A DNA stretch of 64,000 nt from Brachyspira hampsonii 30446 (GCF_000316195.1 NZ_JH994110.1:328173-392172); one strand, 5' to 3'; positions 8,739 to 19,227 are shown, counted from the first letter of the stretch. Notes: generated from the letters alone by a model not told the origin. Numbers and translations are program-made.

Positions 8739-9018
8739 TAGACTTGTTTCAAAACTACTTGACAAGATTGTATATTAAATTTTTATAATTTATCAATTAT
8801 AAAAATAATGTTTTACATGTTATATAAAATATAGTTTATAGTATATAAATATGCAGTCTTTTGCTTCTCGCCTCCAAAGGCACGCACAGCGAGGCGTACT
8901 TCGTATGTGCCACACCTGCCGAAGGCACGCACAGCGAGGCGGACAGCGTCACAAAAGAAGTGGGGGTGTGGGGCTAGTCCCCACAAAATTATAAAAAATT
9001 AGTTTTGAAACAAGTCTA
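8739..9018. mobile_element. GC-rich miniature inverted-repeat element (MITE-like), 280 bp
   Basis: Perfect 19-base terminal inverted repeats bound the element: TAGACTTGTTTCAAAACTA at 8739-8757 and its reverse complement at 9000-9018. The outer TA may be the duplicated target, as for IS630/mariner-type transposition. There is no transposase inside. The left part has TTGACA (8759) and TATAAT (8784), a possible promoter with a 19-base spacer. The right part, 8866-8990, is GC-rich in a very AT-rich genome, with two copies of AAGGCACGCACAGCGAGGCG (8877 and 8922) and a hairpin TGTGGGG-CTAGT-CCCCACA (8967-8985). Confidence 0.75.
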
Positions 9019-9059
9019 TTGTATTCATTGTATTATTAATAATAAATAAAATCAATAAT

Positions 9060-9093
9060 AATAAAAAAGATGCAGAATAATTAATCCTGCACC
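9060..9093 (-). terminator. Terminator after lon
   Basis: On the minus strand a 10-bp stem (GGTGCAGGAT / ATTCTGCATC, two G-T pairs, loop of five) is followed by TTTTTT. It is placed about 30 bases past the lon stop. Confidence 0.8.
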
Positions 9094-9121
9094 TTTTATA
9101 ATTTTATATTATAATATTTTT

Positions 9122-11623
9122 TTATTTGCTTTTATTATATTTTTTTACTTCTTTTTTATTTTCTTTATTTAGTTTATTTAACTTAAACATAAAATCAAAT
9201 ACCTCTCTGACATCTTTAACAGGGTGGAAAGTTAAACCCTTTTTAACATTTTCAGGAATCTCATCTAAATCCCTAATATTTTCGTAAGGTATTATAATAT
9301 GCTTAATAAATCCAAGTCTTTTTGCTGCTATAGTTTTTTCTTTTAAGCCTCCTATAGGAAGAACTTTACCATTTAAAGAAAGCTCTCCTGTCATGGCAGT
9401 ATCATTTCTTATAACTTTGTTCATAGAAAGTGAAAGCAAAGCAGTAGCCATAGTAATACCCGCAGAAGGTCCGTCTTTAGGAGTAGCCCCTTCAGGAATA
9501 TGCAAGTGAATCATGGCATCATTAAAATAGTTTTCAGGAACACCATAATCTTTAGCAGCGCTTTTTACATAACTGTATGCTATCTCTACACTCTCACTCA
9601 TAACATCTCCAAGCTGTCCTGTTACCTGTATGTTTCCGGAATCTTTTTTCTCTGATACCTTTATTGATTCTATTGTAAGAGTTGCACCGCCTAAAGATGT
9701 CCAAGCTAAGCCTATAGAGTTTCCTGGTTTTAAATCTTTCTCTGTAAAATCTTCTGTGAATATAGGCTTTTTAAGATATTTCTCTAAATCATTTTCATCT
9801 ATTGTATAATTGTAGCTTGTTTTATTATGCTCTACAATATCAGCAGCAATTTTTCTGCATATTCTCTCTATTCTTCTTTCAAAATTTCTCACTCCGGCTT
9901 CTCTTGCATATCCGTCTATTATTTTACTAATAGCTTTATTTGTGAATTTAATATATTTTATATCAAGCCCATGAGCTTTTACCTGTCTAGGTATAATATA
10001 TTTGGAAGCTATTTTTAATTTCTCTTCCAATATATATCCTGATAGTCTTATAACCTCCATTCTGTCAAGCAAAGGTCTAGGAATAGTATCAAGAGTGTTT
10101 GCTGTGGTTATGAATAGAACATTTGACAAATCAAAAGGCAAATCCAAATAATGATCTCTAAAAGAAGCATTCTGCTCCGGATCTAAAACTTCTAGTAAAG
10201 CACTTGAAGGATCTCCTTGAAAACTAGTTCCTAATTTATCAATTTCATCAAGCATAAGAACAGGATTTTTAACTTTTACTATTTTTAAAGCCTCTATTAT
10301 TTTACCAGGCATAGCACCTATATAAGTTCTTCTATGTCCTTTTATTTCAGCTTCATCTCTCATACCGCCTAAAGAAAATCTAAAGAAAGGTCTGTTTAAT
10401 GCCTCAGCAATGCTCTTTCCTATAGAAGTTTTACCTACCCCCGGAGGACCTACAAAACATAGTATAGAAGATTTTTTCTCCGGATTTAATTTTCTAACGG
10501 CTAGAAATTCATATATTCTCTCTTTAACATCTTCAAGTCCGTAATGATCTCTATCCAATATCTTTTTACTTTTTGATATATCTTCTCTTTCTTTATTTTC
10601 CTTATTCCAAGGCAAAGCAAATAAAGTATCCAAATAATTTTTAGATACAGTGTATTCAGGAGAATGAGTATCTATTGTAGAAATCTTTTCTATTTCCTGC
10701 TCCATTCTCTCTTTAACTTCATCTATCACATTGAGTTCTTCAAGAGTTTTTTTGTATTTTTCTATATCTCTTTGTTTAGGATCAGTATCATATCCTAATT
10801 CTTTTTTTATTTCTTTTAATTGCTCTTTTAGGAAATATTCTCTTTGTTGTTTTTGTACTTTTGAATTAATACTGCCTTGTATTTTCTGCTGTATTTCAGA
10901 TATCTCTCTTTCTTTCTGAAGAAGAATATGCACTTTTTCAAGCCTTTCCTGAATATCAAAAGTTTCAAGTATTTCCTGCTGGCTTGCTCTCTCTACATTA
11001 AGCATTGAGGTAGCAAAATCAGCTAATCTTCCCGGATCATCTACATTGACCATAGTAAGACGCATTTCTTCAGTGAAAAGAGGATTATTCTCACTTATAG
11101 CTTTTATGTCTGAAAGCAAAGCTCTGGTATATGCTTTAATTTCTTTAGCCTCTTTCTCATTTCTGAAAGGATCTATATCAGGTATATAAAGAGGTTCTGC
11201 TCTTATAACAGGGTCTGTAGTTACAAATTTTATAATCTTATATCTTCGTATAGAATTTATAAGAAGATTAAGTCCGCCGTCGGGTAAATTTAGTTTTTTA
11301 AATACTTTTACTACAACACCAACTTTATAGATTTCATCAACGGAAGGTGTTTTCTTTTCAGAGGGAGTGTCTGAAATATATAAATTAAGTCCTAAAAATC
11401 CGTCATTTTCGGCTATAGCCTTGTTTACCGCATCAGCATGATGGGCTGGTATTGGAAACGGAGCATAAAGACCTGGGAATAAAGGCTTTCCCATCACAGG
11501 TATAATTATTAATCTTGAAGGTAATTTATCTTCCACTATTGAAACCTTATTATCTTCTTTTTTATTTTTATTATTATCGCTATTTTTATCTATATCTTTT
11601 AATTTATCTTTATCTCTAGTCAT
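9122..11623 (-). CDS. lon: ATP-dependent protease Lon
   Basis: The 833-residue protein has all three parts of LonA: an N-terminal substrate-binding domain (IPVMGKPLFPGLYAPFPI), an AAA+ module with Walker A GPPGVGKTS and Walker B MLDEIDKLG, and a C-terminal Ser-Lys protease (DGPSAG with Ser ~720; GGLKEK with Lys ~763). It degrades misfolded and regulatory proteins in the cytoplasm. I start at 11623 because GGAG sits six bases upstream; a TTG four codons earlier overlaps that site. A polar Lys/Asp/Asn-rich stretch of ~25 residues precedes the folded domain. It is transcribed alone, with its own terminator. Confidence 0.95.
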   Translation of the reverse strand: MTRDKDKLKDIDKNSDNNKNKKEDNKVSIVEDKLPSRLIIIPVMGKPLFPGLYAPFPIPAHHADAVNKAIAENDGFLGLNLYISDTPSEKKTPSVDEIYKVGVVVKVFKKLNLPDGGLNLLINSIRRYKIIKFVTTDPVIRAEPLYIPDIDPFRNEKEAKEIKAYTRALLSDIKAISENNPLFTEEMRLTMVNVDDPGRLADFATSMLNVERASQQEILETFDIQERLEKVHILLQKEREISEIQQKIQGSINSKVQKQQREYFLKEQLKEIKKELGYDTDPKQRDIEKYKKTLEELNVIDEVKERMEQEIEKISTIDTHSPEYTVSKNYLDTLFALPWNKENKEREDISKSKKILDRDHYGLEDVKERIYEFLAVRKLNPEKKSSILCFVGPPGVGKTSIGKSIAEALNRPFFRFSLGGMRDEAEIKGHRRTYIGAMPGKIIEALKIVKVKNPVLMLDEIDKLGTSFQGDPSSALLEVLDPEQNASFRDHYLDLPFDLSNVLFITTANTLDTIPRPLLDRMEVIRLSGYILEEKLKIASKYIIPRQVKAHGLDIKYIKFTNKAISKIIDGYAREAGVRNFERRIERICRKIAADIVEHNKTSYNYTIDENDLEKYLKKPIFTEDFTEKDLKPGNSIGLAWTSLGGATLTIESIKVSEKKDSGNIQVTGQLGDVMSESVEIAYSYVKSAAKDYGVPENYFNDAMIHLHIPEGATPKDGPSAGITMATALLSLSMNKVIRNDTAMTGELSLNGKVLPIGGLKEKTIAAKRLGFIKHIIIPYENIRDLDEIPENVKKGLTFHPVKDVREVFDFMFKLNKLNKENKKEVKKYNKSK

Positions 11624-11819
11624 AAAAAACTCCAATACTATATAGTATAATATAAAATATACTTATAAGTCAAATAAAATCATATTAAGTATTCTATGCA
11701 ATAAATATACCAATAATAAATATTTTGATTATTTTTTATGTATTAAATATAAAATAAAGTATCTTTTGAATTTGTGTTATTATTTTTATATAAGAAATTA
11801 GTAAAATATGAATGCGAAC

Positions 11820-12047
11820 ATATAAAATTTTCATGATTATAAATTATAAAAATAATGTTTTATATGATTGTTATAATGTTGCCTGAGCTTTGTAGGTGCT
11901 TGCAGCGTACATCAAAATGAGTTTCTTTTAGGAAGTAGACATAGTTTAAAGACTTATGCTTCTAAGTATACTCCACATTATAAAATAAAAAATACTAAGA
12001 ATTAAAATAGTGTGCTTATATATTGATTTAGTTTTTAAATAAGTCTA
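11820..12047. mobile_element. Degenerate second copy of the miniature element
   Basis: The gene-free stretch 11624-12186 includes AATTATAAAAATAATGTTTT (11842), shared with the intact element at 8795. It ends at TAGTTTTTAAATAAGTCTA (12029-12047), a two-mismatch version of the right terminal repeat. No left end or GC-rich core remains, so this is probably an old decayed insertion. Confidence 0.45.
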
Positions 12048-12089
12048 ATAATATTACTATATAAATTATTAAAAATAAGATATATTTTT

Positions 12090-12138
12090 ATAAAAAATAG
12101 AAGTATTTTATTATACTTGTTTAATAATAAAACACTTC
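12090..12138 (-). terminator. Terminator after chemoreceptor A
   Basis: A 15-base stem GAAGTATTTTATTAT / ATAATAAAACACTTC with one mismatch is followed on the minus strand by a T-run (A-run 12092-12097). It lies 49 bases past the gene's stop. Confidence 0.7.
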
Positions 12139-12186
12139 AAATAATATATTGTATTTAATTTATACTAGCATATAATAATTAAAAAG

Positions 12187-14136
12187 TTATCTTAATTTAA
12201 AGAAGTCAATTAATTTATTTAAATTTTGAGCTTCATTTAAAAGCAGCTGAGATGAAGAACTAGCTTCCTCTACTAAAGCAGCATTTTGCTGAACGGAAGA
12301 ATCCATTTCTTTTATAGCAATATTAATCTGTTCTATTCCATTTTCCTGTTCATGAGATGCAGCATTAACTTTCTGCATTAAACTAGAAACTTTATCCATT
12401 TTGCTTGCTATATCATTAAATATATCTTTAGATTCATTAACACTTATAGCAGCTAAATTAATTTTATCATTACTATCAACTATCAAAGAAGTAATATTTT
12501 TAACAGATTCCTGCGTATTTTGTGCTAAGTTTCTAACTTCGCTCGCTACAACAGCAAATCCTCTTCCCTGATCCCCGGCACGTGCAGCTTCAACAGAGGC
12601 ATTAAGGGCAAGTATATTAGTTTGGAAGGCAATAGATTCTATTAATTTAGTGATATCCATTATTTTAGAACTAGCTTCATAAACTGCATCCATTTTATTA
12701 ACACTTTCTTCGATTATCTTTCCTGCTTTATTTACATAATCTTTTGCTTCAATAACCATATTCGTACTTTCAGATACATCAGAAACTGTATATTTAACAT
12801 TAGAAGACATTTCATTCATAGTTGATGCTGTTTCTTCTAAGCTGGAAGCCTGAGTTTCTGTTCTGTTTGATAAATCATTATTTCCGGAAAGAACTTCATT
12901 AGCAGCACTTTGAACTTGTTCTGATGAGTCTTTAACAGTATTTACAACATTATTCAAATTATCTAATATATTTTTAATTGCTCTTGCTATTTCGCCCCAT
13001 TCATCTTTACGCTCTGTAAATCCAGGAGGAGTACCCCAAGATATATCGCCTTTGGATAATTTAGTTAAATCAAGAGCAAGCAATTTAATAATGAATACAA
13101 CTTTTTTATTAATTATTAAAGGTGTAATAATTAATACTATTACTAATATTAAAGCTGAGATTATAATCATTATATTTCTTATATTATTACTGTCTTCAAG
13201 TATAATATAATTAGGTACTAGTATTTTCATACCCCAATTCTGACCTGTTTCTAGTCTTATAGGTACGAATATATATGTTGATTTAGTGTCTAATGTAGAA
13301 CTGAACTCTTCAAAAATAACAGTTTGTCCTGATTTTATCTTATCTAATAAATTATAGTCCTGATAATAAGGATAAGCATCATAAACATTTTTGCCTACAT
13401 GTGTTTCATTTTCTTTATTATAAAGCAAAGTACCATTATGATCGAATAAAGAAGTAAGTGTATTTTCAAAAGGTTTAATATTATCCATTATAGGAGCTAA
13501 TGAATCGATAAATATATCTACTCCTGCAACACCTATAATTTCTCCGTTATTTTTTAAAGGTATAGACCAAGTATTCATTTTTACCATTTTACCGCCTACT
13601 TCAAAATCATATATAGATGTAATATTGATATTTCCTGTTGTTATAGGTACTGAATAATAATCGCTTTTTAACTCTTCGCTAGTCATACCTCTGTCAGAAG
13701 CAGAATTATTATTTCTATAAACATAATCAGAAAACATTCCGCCTGCTTCTGAATAATTAGGATCATCTATATAATCAGCATCATTTCCCATCACATTATT
13801 TTTAAATATAAGAAACAATGCTCCTGTATTTTCTGGCAAAGTGCTGAAAAAGTCTTTAGTTGTATTTTTATATACTTCTCTGTTTCTCTCACCTGATTTA
13901 TATAAATTATTTATTGTATATTCAAATGTACTCAAACTATCAAATGCTTCTTGAACAATAGCCTCTACTTTAGAAGCTTCTCCTTTAGCACTCTCTTCTA
14001 ATACTTTATATGAAAGTTTTTTTGTAACATTATTAACAGATAATATATTAAATATACTTGATATAATAAGCATAACGAAAAAAGGGACTAGTATGAACAC
14101 ACTTACTTTGAACTGCAGGCTATTAAAATTAATCAT
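12187..14136 (-). CDS. Methyl-accepting chemotaxis protein A (dCache-type)
   Basis: The 649-residue transmembrane receptor has TM1 at ~10-30, a large periplasmic ligand domain of dCache character (~35-310, with '[12 protein letters not shown]' and '[17 protein letters not shown]'), TM2 at ~315-340, a HAMP segment and a long cytoplasmic four-helix bundle. The CheA/CheW-binding hairpin is clear: [18 protein letters not shown] at ~504-522. It passes ligand binding to the flagellar motor through CheA. GGAG lies eight bases before the ATG. It is monocistronic, with a terminator. The ligand is unknown; dCache receptors often bind amino acids. Confidence 0.9.
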   Translation of the reverse strand: MINFNSLQFKVSVFILVPFFVMLIISSIFNILSVNNVTKKLSYKVLEESAKGEASKVEAIVQEAFDSLSTFEYTINNLYKSGERNREVYKNTTKDFFSTLPENTGALFLIFKNNVMGNDADYIDDPNYSEAGGMFSDYVYRNNNSASDRGMTSEELKSDYYSVPITTGNINITSIYDFEVGGKMVKMNTWSIPLKNNGEIIGVAGVDIFIDSLAPIMDNIKPFENTLTSLFDHNGTLLYNKENETHVGKNVYDAYPYYQDYNLLDKIKSGQTVIFEEFSSTLDTKSTYIFVPIRLETGQNWGMKILVPNYIILEDSNNIRNIMIIISALILVIVLIITPLIINKKVVFIIKLLALDLTKLSKGDISWGTPPGFTERKDEWGEIARAIKNILDNLNNVVNTVKDSSEQVQSAANEVLSGNNDLSNRTETQASSLEETASTMNEMSSNVKYTVSDVSESTNMVIEAKDYVNKAGKIIEESVNKMDAVYEASSKIMDITKLIESIAFQTNILALNASVEAARAGDQGRGFAVVASEVRNLAQNTQESVKNITSLIVDSNDKINLAAISVNESKDIFNDIASKMDKVSSLMQKVNAASHEQENGIEQINIAIKEMDSSVQQNAALVEEASSSSQLLLNEAQNLNKLIDFFKLR

Positions 14137-14231
14137 GAAAATATCTCCATTAACTATATTGTAAAATTAGATTAAATTATACAATAATATGCATTTATAC
14201 TCAATAAGCTTATTAATGTTAAAATTAATGA

Positions 14232-14676
14232 TTAACGCACGGTTAGAAGAATTTTTATATATAATTATAATAAAATTTGCTTTTAGAGTTTATTATATAG
14301 TTTTAATTTATTTATGCGTGCGGTTATTGGCACAACAAATTTAAAAAATCACTTGGGTGGGCAGCAGAAATAACAGATAGGATTAAAAAAGAAAAATAAT
14401 ATCAAAGCAGCAGTGAATTTTAAAAAGCCTAGAGGGTGGGCAAGTGTAATTAAATTCTTAAAAACTTTTTTCACTTCCCGCCCTTTATATTTTATAACTA
14501 AATTTTCAATTTCAAATTTAGTTATTGTTTAAAGTTCAATTAGAAAATATAATACCCGCCCAAGTTTTTATTAGATTTAAAGTTAATTCATCACGCGTTT
14601 AGTATGTTGTATATATAAGAATAATACTATAATAATAACTATTTTTAAATATAATATCATCTCACCGCGTGTTAAT
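14232..14676. repeat. Complete A-B-A mosaic palindromic repeat, copy 3
   Basis: It fills the space between chemoreceptor A and ruvB. Module A: AACGCACGGTTAG (14233) and TGCGTGCGGTTATTGG (14315). Module B: CTTGGGTGGGCAGC (14352), AGGGTGGGCAAGTG (14432), CACTTCCCGCCCT (14472), ACCCGCCCAAG (14554). The second A has changed arms, CACGCG (14592) and CGCGTG (14666), which still pair. The inner-stem extension AAGTG/CACTT also pairs, although other copies have ATG/CAT there. No ORF. Confidence 0.85.
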
Positions 14677-14720
14677 AAAATTTGTTATTTAATGCATTTT
14701 AATATATAATGGAGAGAATT

Positions 14721-15761
14721 ATGGATAAAGAAAGCATAACAAATGCTGAAGAAAACTCTTATGATAAGCCTAATAACAATATAAGACCTCAGGGCTTTGA
14801 GGACTTTTTGGGGCAGAAAAATATCAAATCAAAATTGAAAGTCTTTATAAATAGTGCTAAAAAAAGAGAGGTTTCTTTAGATCATATATTATTTTACGGT
14901 CCTCCCGGACTTGGCAAAACTACATTAGCCCAAATAATAGCAAATGAAATGGGAAGTAATATAAAAGCTACATCAGCACCTATAATAGAGCGTCCAGGAG
15001 ACTTGGCTTCTATACTTACTACTTTGGGAGAAAAAGATATACTATTTATAGATGAGATACATAGACTTAGAACTGTAGTTGAAGAAGTTCTTTATTCCGC
15101 TATGGAAGATTTTTTTGTAGATATAAAGGTTGGAGAGGGAACATCTGCTAAAAGCTTCAGAGTTAAATTACCTCATTTCACTCTTATAGGAGCTACAACA
15201 AGAAGCGGTTTGCTAAGTACACCTTTGTATGATAGATTTGGAATAGTAGAAAGGCTTGAATTTTATACTAATGAAGATTTGGCCAATATAGTAAAGAGAA
15301 GTTCTGAATTTCTTAATATCAATATTACAGATGAAGCGGCACTATCTATAGCTTCAAGATCAAGAGGAACTCCAAGAATAGTTAATCGTCTTTTAAGAAG
15401 AGTTTTTGACTTTGCTACAGTACATGATGTTTTAAAAATAGACGATAAGTTTGCCTGTGATTCTCTTGAAAAGTTGGGTATAGATAAAAATGGATTTGAA
15501 GCACTTGACAAACTTTATTTAAATACTATCATAAAACATTATAATGGAGGTCCTGTAGGAGTTGATACTTTATCGGTGTCTTTATCCGAACAGATAGAAA
15601 CCATAGAAGATGTAATAGAGCCTTATCTTATACAATGCGGATTTATAAAAAGAACACCAAAAGGCAGAGTAGCTACAAATAAGGCTTATGCTTATTTAAA
15701 TCTTTCTTCAAAGTATGACGATAATTATAATAATGAAGAAAGAGGATTATTTGATTTTTAA
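14721..15761 (+). CDS. ruvB: Holliday junction branch-migration helicase RuvB
   Basis: This is a 346-residue AAA+ motor with Walker [10 protein letters not shown], Walker B FIDEIH, the sensor block [18 protein letters not shown] and the C-terminal winged helix ([14 protein letters not shown]). It drives branch migration with RuvA during recombinational repair. I start at 14721, where GGAGA lies just upstream; an ATG four codons earlier would overlap that site. ruvA and ruvC are not in the window. Its stop overlaps the ribosome site of the M23 gene downstream, so the two are probably co-transcribed. Confidence 0.95.
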   Translation: MDKESITNAEENSYDKPNNNIRPQGFEDFLGQKNIKSKLKVFINSAKKREVSLDHILFYGPPGLGKTTLAQIIANEMGSNIKATSAPIIERPGDLASILTTLGEKDILFIDEIHRLRTVVEEVLYSAMEDFFVDIKVGEGTSAKSFRVKLPHFTLIGATTRSGLLSTPLYDRFGIVERLEFYTNEDLANIVKRSSEFLNINITDEAALSIASRSRGTPRIVNRLLRRVFDFATVHDVLKIDDKFACDSLEKLGIDKNGFEALDKLYLNTIIKHYNGGPVGVDTLSVSLSEQIETIEDVIEPYLIQCGFIKRTPKGRVATNKAYAYLNLSSKYDDNYNNEERGLFDF

Positions 15762-15772
15762 GGAGTTTACCT

Positions 15773-16945
15773 ATTTTAATTACAGACGATACTTCAACAA
15801 AAGAGAAAAAATCCAATGCTCAGTTGGATAAATATTATTTGGAAGAAACTTCAAAAGATGTTAAAAATTTAGCGAAAAAATTCGTCGGCAATTTCAAAGA
15901 TGCTAATAAATCTGCTGATAATTCTAATTCCCGCTTTGATATAAACTATAAAAAAAGTGTTAAATTAACTCCATCTTCAAGATATAAAGCTCCGAAAACA
16001 AAAATAAAATTCAATAAAACCAAAAAACTTCTCAATAATTTATATAATGCTACTTACGGAATAAGACATACATTTAATTCGGTTATAGGAGCCATTGAAA
16101 GAAAAGGAAACCATGAAAGAAGCATACTCATATTTTATGATGATGAAGAACATGGAATAAGACTTCCTATTAATAATTTTATGATTTTATTTCTTTTTTT
16201 AGTATTCTCTGCTTTGATTTATACAGGTTATGATGCATATAACAGACAAAAAACAGCTAGAGAATTTTACAACACTCTTTCTGCAAGAGAAGCTAAAACT
16301 TATACTTTAATAGAAGATTATAAAAAATCTTTAAATAGATTTTCCAAAGCTTTAACAGATTATAATAATATCATGAAATCTATATCCTATACAATAGATT
16401 ATAATGATGTTGGTACTTTCAATAATAACAATAATTTAAATAATAATGAATCTTTAAATAATATTGAAAAAATGCTTAGCGAATTAGACTCCTATCAAAA
16501 GAATGTTCTTTCATTTATGGAAGTATCTCCAAAAATACATAAAGAAATTCCTTTAGGATGGCCTGTTGCAGGAGGGGGAAGAATATCAAGCGGATTCGGA
16601 GCAAGGTTATCGCCTTTCAATCAGGAAAAAAGTTATCACTATGGTGTTGATATAGCAGGTCCTTATGGTACTCCTATACTTGCTGTTGCTGATGGTACTG
16701 TTTCATTTGCAGGATGGAGAAACGGATACGGCTGGTTTGTTCTAATTACGCATGCTAACGGATATCAGACTGCTTATGGTCATAATTCTAAACTTCTTGT
16801 TGATTATGGACAGAAGGTAAAAAGAGGAGATCGTATAGCTTTAATAGGAAACACTGGAAGAACCACAGGAATACATTGTCATTTCGAGGTGAGGATAGGA
16901 GGAGATCATAAGAATCCTATGCCTTATTTAGGTGCTAGATTCTAG
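15773..16945 (+). CDS. M23 (LytM-type) peptidoglycan endopeptidase, membrane-anchored
   Basis: The protein has a basic cytoplasmic N-terminus, one transmembrane helix (FMILFLFLVFSALIYTGY), a coiled-coil/Asn-rich stretch and a C-terminal M23 domain. Zinc ligands are visible in HYGVD and HCHFEV, with the GTPILAVADGTV and GNTGRTTG blocks. The family cleaves peptidoglycan cross-links or activates amidases. Start: GGAG at 15762-15765, overlapping the ruvB stop, is seven bases before an ATT at 15773 that opens the frame (ILITDDTSTKEKKSNAQLDKYY..., 390 residues). The first conventional start, TTG at 15824, has no ribosome site and gives 373 residues. Confidence 0.8.
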   Translation: MLITDDTSTKEKKSNAQLDKYYLEETSKDVKNLAKKFVGNFKDANKSADNSNSRFDINYKKSVKLTPSSRYKAPKTKIKFNKTKKLLNNLYNATYGIRHTFNSVIGAIERKGNHERSILIFYDDEEHGIRLPINNFMILFLFLVFSALIYTGYDAYNRQKTAREFYNTLSAREAKTYTLIEDYKKSLNRFSKALTDYNNIMKSISYTIDYNDVGTFNNNNNLNNNESLNNIEKMLSELDSYQKNVLSFMEVSPKIHKEIPLGWPVAGGGRISSGFGARLSPFNQEKSYHYGVDIAGPYGTPILAVADGTVSFAGWRNGYGWFVLITHANGYQTAYGHNSKLLVDYGQKVKRGDRIALIGNTGRTTGIHCHFEVRIGGDHKNPMPYLGARF

Positions 16946-16982
16946 TTTATGATTTTATATATTATTATTCTTCTAATGTTAT

Positions 16983-18599
16983 ATGAATGCACATGATTCT
17001 AAGAAGAGATATTTAGGAGAGTTCTATACTCCTTTAAATTTTGCTGAAAAATCTTTATACTATATATTTAACATAATAGATAAAAAAGAATTTGAAAATG
17101 GAAAATATAGAATATGGGATATGGCATCTGGAACAGGAAATTTAGAGTATTATATCGATGAAAAATATCATAAATATGTTTATATGTCCACAATAGATGA
17201 AAATGATATAGAATATTCTAAAATAAAATTTAAAAATGCCTTTAAGTTTCAATATGATTATTTAAATGATGATATAAATAATGATGATTTTCAATATTAT
17301 AAGCTTCCTAAAAAACTTCAAGATGATTTAAATAATAAAGAATTAAAATGGATTATATTAATTAATCCTCCTTATGCTACAAGTCAGGTTGCAGGTACAA
17401 ACTCAAAAAGTAAAAAAAATGTTAGTGTAAGTAAGATTAGAGATATGATGCATAAAGAAAAATTAGGTGATGCTTCAAGAGAATTATATGCTCAGTTTAT
17501 GTTTAGAATACATAAAGAGTTTAATGATAAAAATAAAGTTTATCTTGCTATATTTTCTAAAACCAACTATATAAAATATAATAATAATGAAAAGTTTAGA
17601 AATAAGGTATGCAATTATAAATTTTTAAATGGATTTATTTTCTCTTCATCTAATTTTGACAATACTTCAAAAACTACTTCTTTTCCTGTAAGTTTCATCA
17701 TTTGGGAAATAAATAATAAGCATAATATAAAAACAGAAAATATTATTTTAGATGTTCTTGATAATAACTGCAGTATAATAGATAAAAAAAGCTATAATGT
17801 AATAGATAGTGATAATCTTCTTAATAAATGGATAAAGAGAATAAAAACTTCATCAACATTTGTACCGCTTTCATCAGCAATAAAAGTAAAAACCTCAGGA
17901 CATGATATAAGAGATAAAGTATGCGAAGGCTTTATAGGTTCTCTTATGAGCTGCGGAAGTGATTTGCAAAAACAGAATCTTACTGCTATATTTTCTGCTC
18001 CTCAGGCTTCGGCGGGTTCGCTTTCTATTACAAAAGAAAATTTTGAAAAGGCTATGATAATACATGCCGTTAGAAGAACTGCTAAAGTAGATTGGCTTAA
18101 TGGAAGCGATCAATTTTGCATACCTAAAAATGAATTGGATAGAAAATTTATATTAGACTGTGTAGTATGGACTTTATTTTCTACTTCCAATCAAACATCT
18201 GCTATGGATAATATTTTATATAAAGAAAAATATTATACTATAATAAATCATTTTTATCCATTTGATTATAAAAAAGTTTACAGCGGATGCAGTTTCTTTG
18301 AATATAATAATGAAAAAAGATTTTGTTTTGAATATTTAGAAAATAATAATAAATATATATCTGATGAAGCATTTGATTTGATAAATACTGCTGAAAAACT
18401 TTATAAATATTTTTATTCTAACATAGAAAAAGTTAATAAAGAAAAATTTAAAATATCTTTATGGGACAGCGGATTTTGGCAGATAAGAAAATCTCTTAAA
18501 GATGTTAAATTAGCTTCTGACATATTAAAAGAAATAAAGATTAAAAGAAACATATTAAAAAACAATATATCAAAAAATACTAATGATTTTATTTTTTAA
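16983..18599 (+). CDS. Solitary N6-adenine DNA methyltransferase
   Basis: The 538-residue protein has GEFYTP (residues 12-17, motif X region), the AdoMet-binding motif WDMASGTGNLE (45-55) and catalytic NPPY (128-131). This is the gamma-like order of HsdM and type IIG enzymes. The C-terminal half (from ~300) is probably the target-recognition region and resembles nothing I can name. There is no nuclease or specificity subunit beside it and no PD-ExK domain in it, so it is a solitary methylase or the remnant of a restriction system. No Shine-Dalgarno site is seen. Its 3' end abuts a palindromic repeat seven bases on. Confidence 0.8.
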   Translation: MNAHDSKKRYLGEFYTPLNFAEKSLYYIFNIIDKKEFENGKYRIWDMASGTGNLEYYIDEKYHKYVYMSTIDENDIEYSKIKFKNAFKFQYDYLNDDINNDDFQYYKLPKKLQDDLNNKELKWIILINPPYATSQVAGTNSKSKKNVSVSKIRDMMHKEKLGDASRELYAQFMFRIHKEFNDKNKVYLAIFSKTNYIKYNNNEKFRNKVCNYKFLNGFIFSSSNFDNTSKTTSFPVSFIIWEINNKHNIKTENIILDVLDNNCSIIDKKSYNVIDSDNLLNKWIKRIKTSSTFVPLSSAIKVKTSGHDIRDKVCEGFIGSLMSCGSDLQKQNLTAIFSAPQASAGSLSITKENFEKAMIIHAVRRTAKVDWLNGSDQFCIPKNELDRKFILDCVVWTLFSTSNQTSAMDNILYKEKYYTIINHFYPFDYKKVYSGCSFFEYNNEKRFCFEYLENNNKYISDEAFDLINTAEKLYKYFYSNIEKVNKEKFKISLWDSGFWQIRKSLKDVKLASDILKEIKIKRNILKNNISKNTNDFIF

Positions 18600-18605
18600 T
18601 TTTTA

Positions 18606-18916
18606 ATAACGCATGTTGAATCAAACAAAAAATATAATACTATTTTTATAATATTTGAAAGTAAGCTAACCATGCGGTGAATAGACTGTAAACTAATCAA
18701 AAACTAGGGCGGGCATGCTTTTATGTTTTAAGCTTTAAATATAAATAAATCTAATTATTTGTAAATAAAACAATAAAGTAAAAAGGGTGGGGTATGTAAT
18801 TTAAGTTTTGCAATTTATTTACACTCCCCACCCTCTATGCCTATAGTTTTACTGTGAAATATAATTTTTAATTTTTTTATTGTTTTATTAGAATTTACAG
18901 CGTCCCACCCAAGCTT
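18606..18916. repeat. A-B mosaic palindromic repeat, copy 4 (B inverted)
   Basis: Module A arms are AACGCATGTTGAATC (18608) and AACCATGCGGTGAATAG (18668); the changed CATG pairs with itself across the hairpin. Module B: CTAGGGCGGGCATGC (18704), AGGGTGGGGTATGTAA (18784), TTACACTCCCCACCCT (18819), TCCCACCCAAGC (18903). The segment 18704-18750 is close to the reverse complement of 8190-8240 in copy 2, so B occurs in both orientations. The rest of 18917-19160 is plain AT-rich sequence. Confidence 0.85.
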
Positions 18917-19165
18917 TATTTAAATTTATAGCTTTATATAAAGTAATTTTTGTATATGAAATTAAATATATATGACAGTGTATATTTCTATACACTGCCG
19001 TAAAATTGGGGTAAAAATTAGTTTGATTTATTATTATGAGATTTTTTCAAAATTAATTTTATTATATAAAAACTATTATAATACAATAAGAAAGTTTAGT
19101 TATACCACCATGCTTATTGATAATAATTATTAATTATAATATGTTTTTATAAAAAATCAATACTA

Positions 19166-19214
19166 AATAATAAAAAACTTCAAATATTTTATATTTTTGT
19201 TATAGAAGTTTTTT
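19166..19214 (-). terminator. Probable terminator after the alanine symporter
   Basis: The arms AAAAAACTTC (19172) and GAAGTTTTTT (19205) pair over ten bases with a 23-base loop. The minus strand has a T-run after the stem. Confidence 0.5.
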
Positions 19215-19227
19215 TTAAAATAAAATA

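Noticed and set aside
8821..8990. GC-rich MITE core as a coding gene or tRNA/rRNA fragment
   Set aside because: No long ORF in any frame, no cloverleaf and no rRNA-like block could be recognised.
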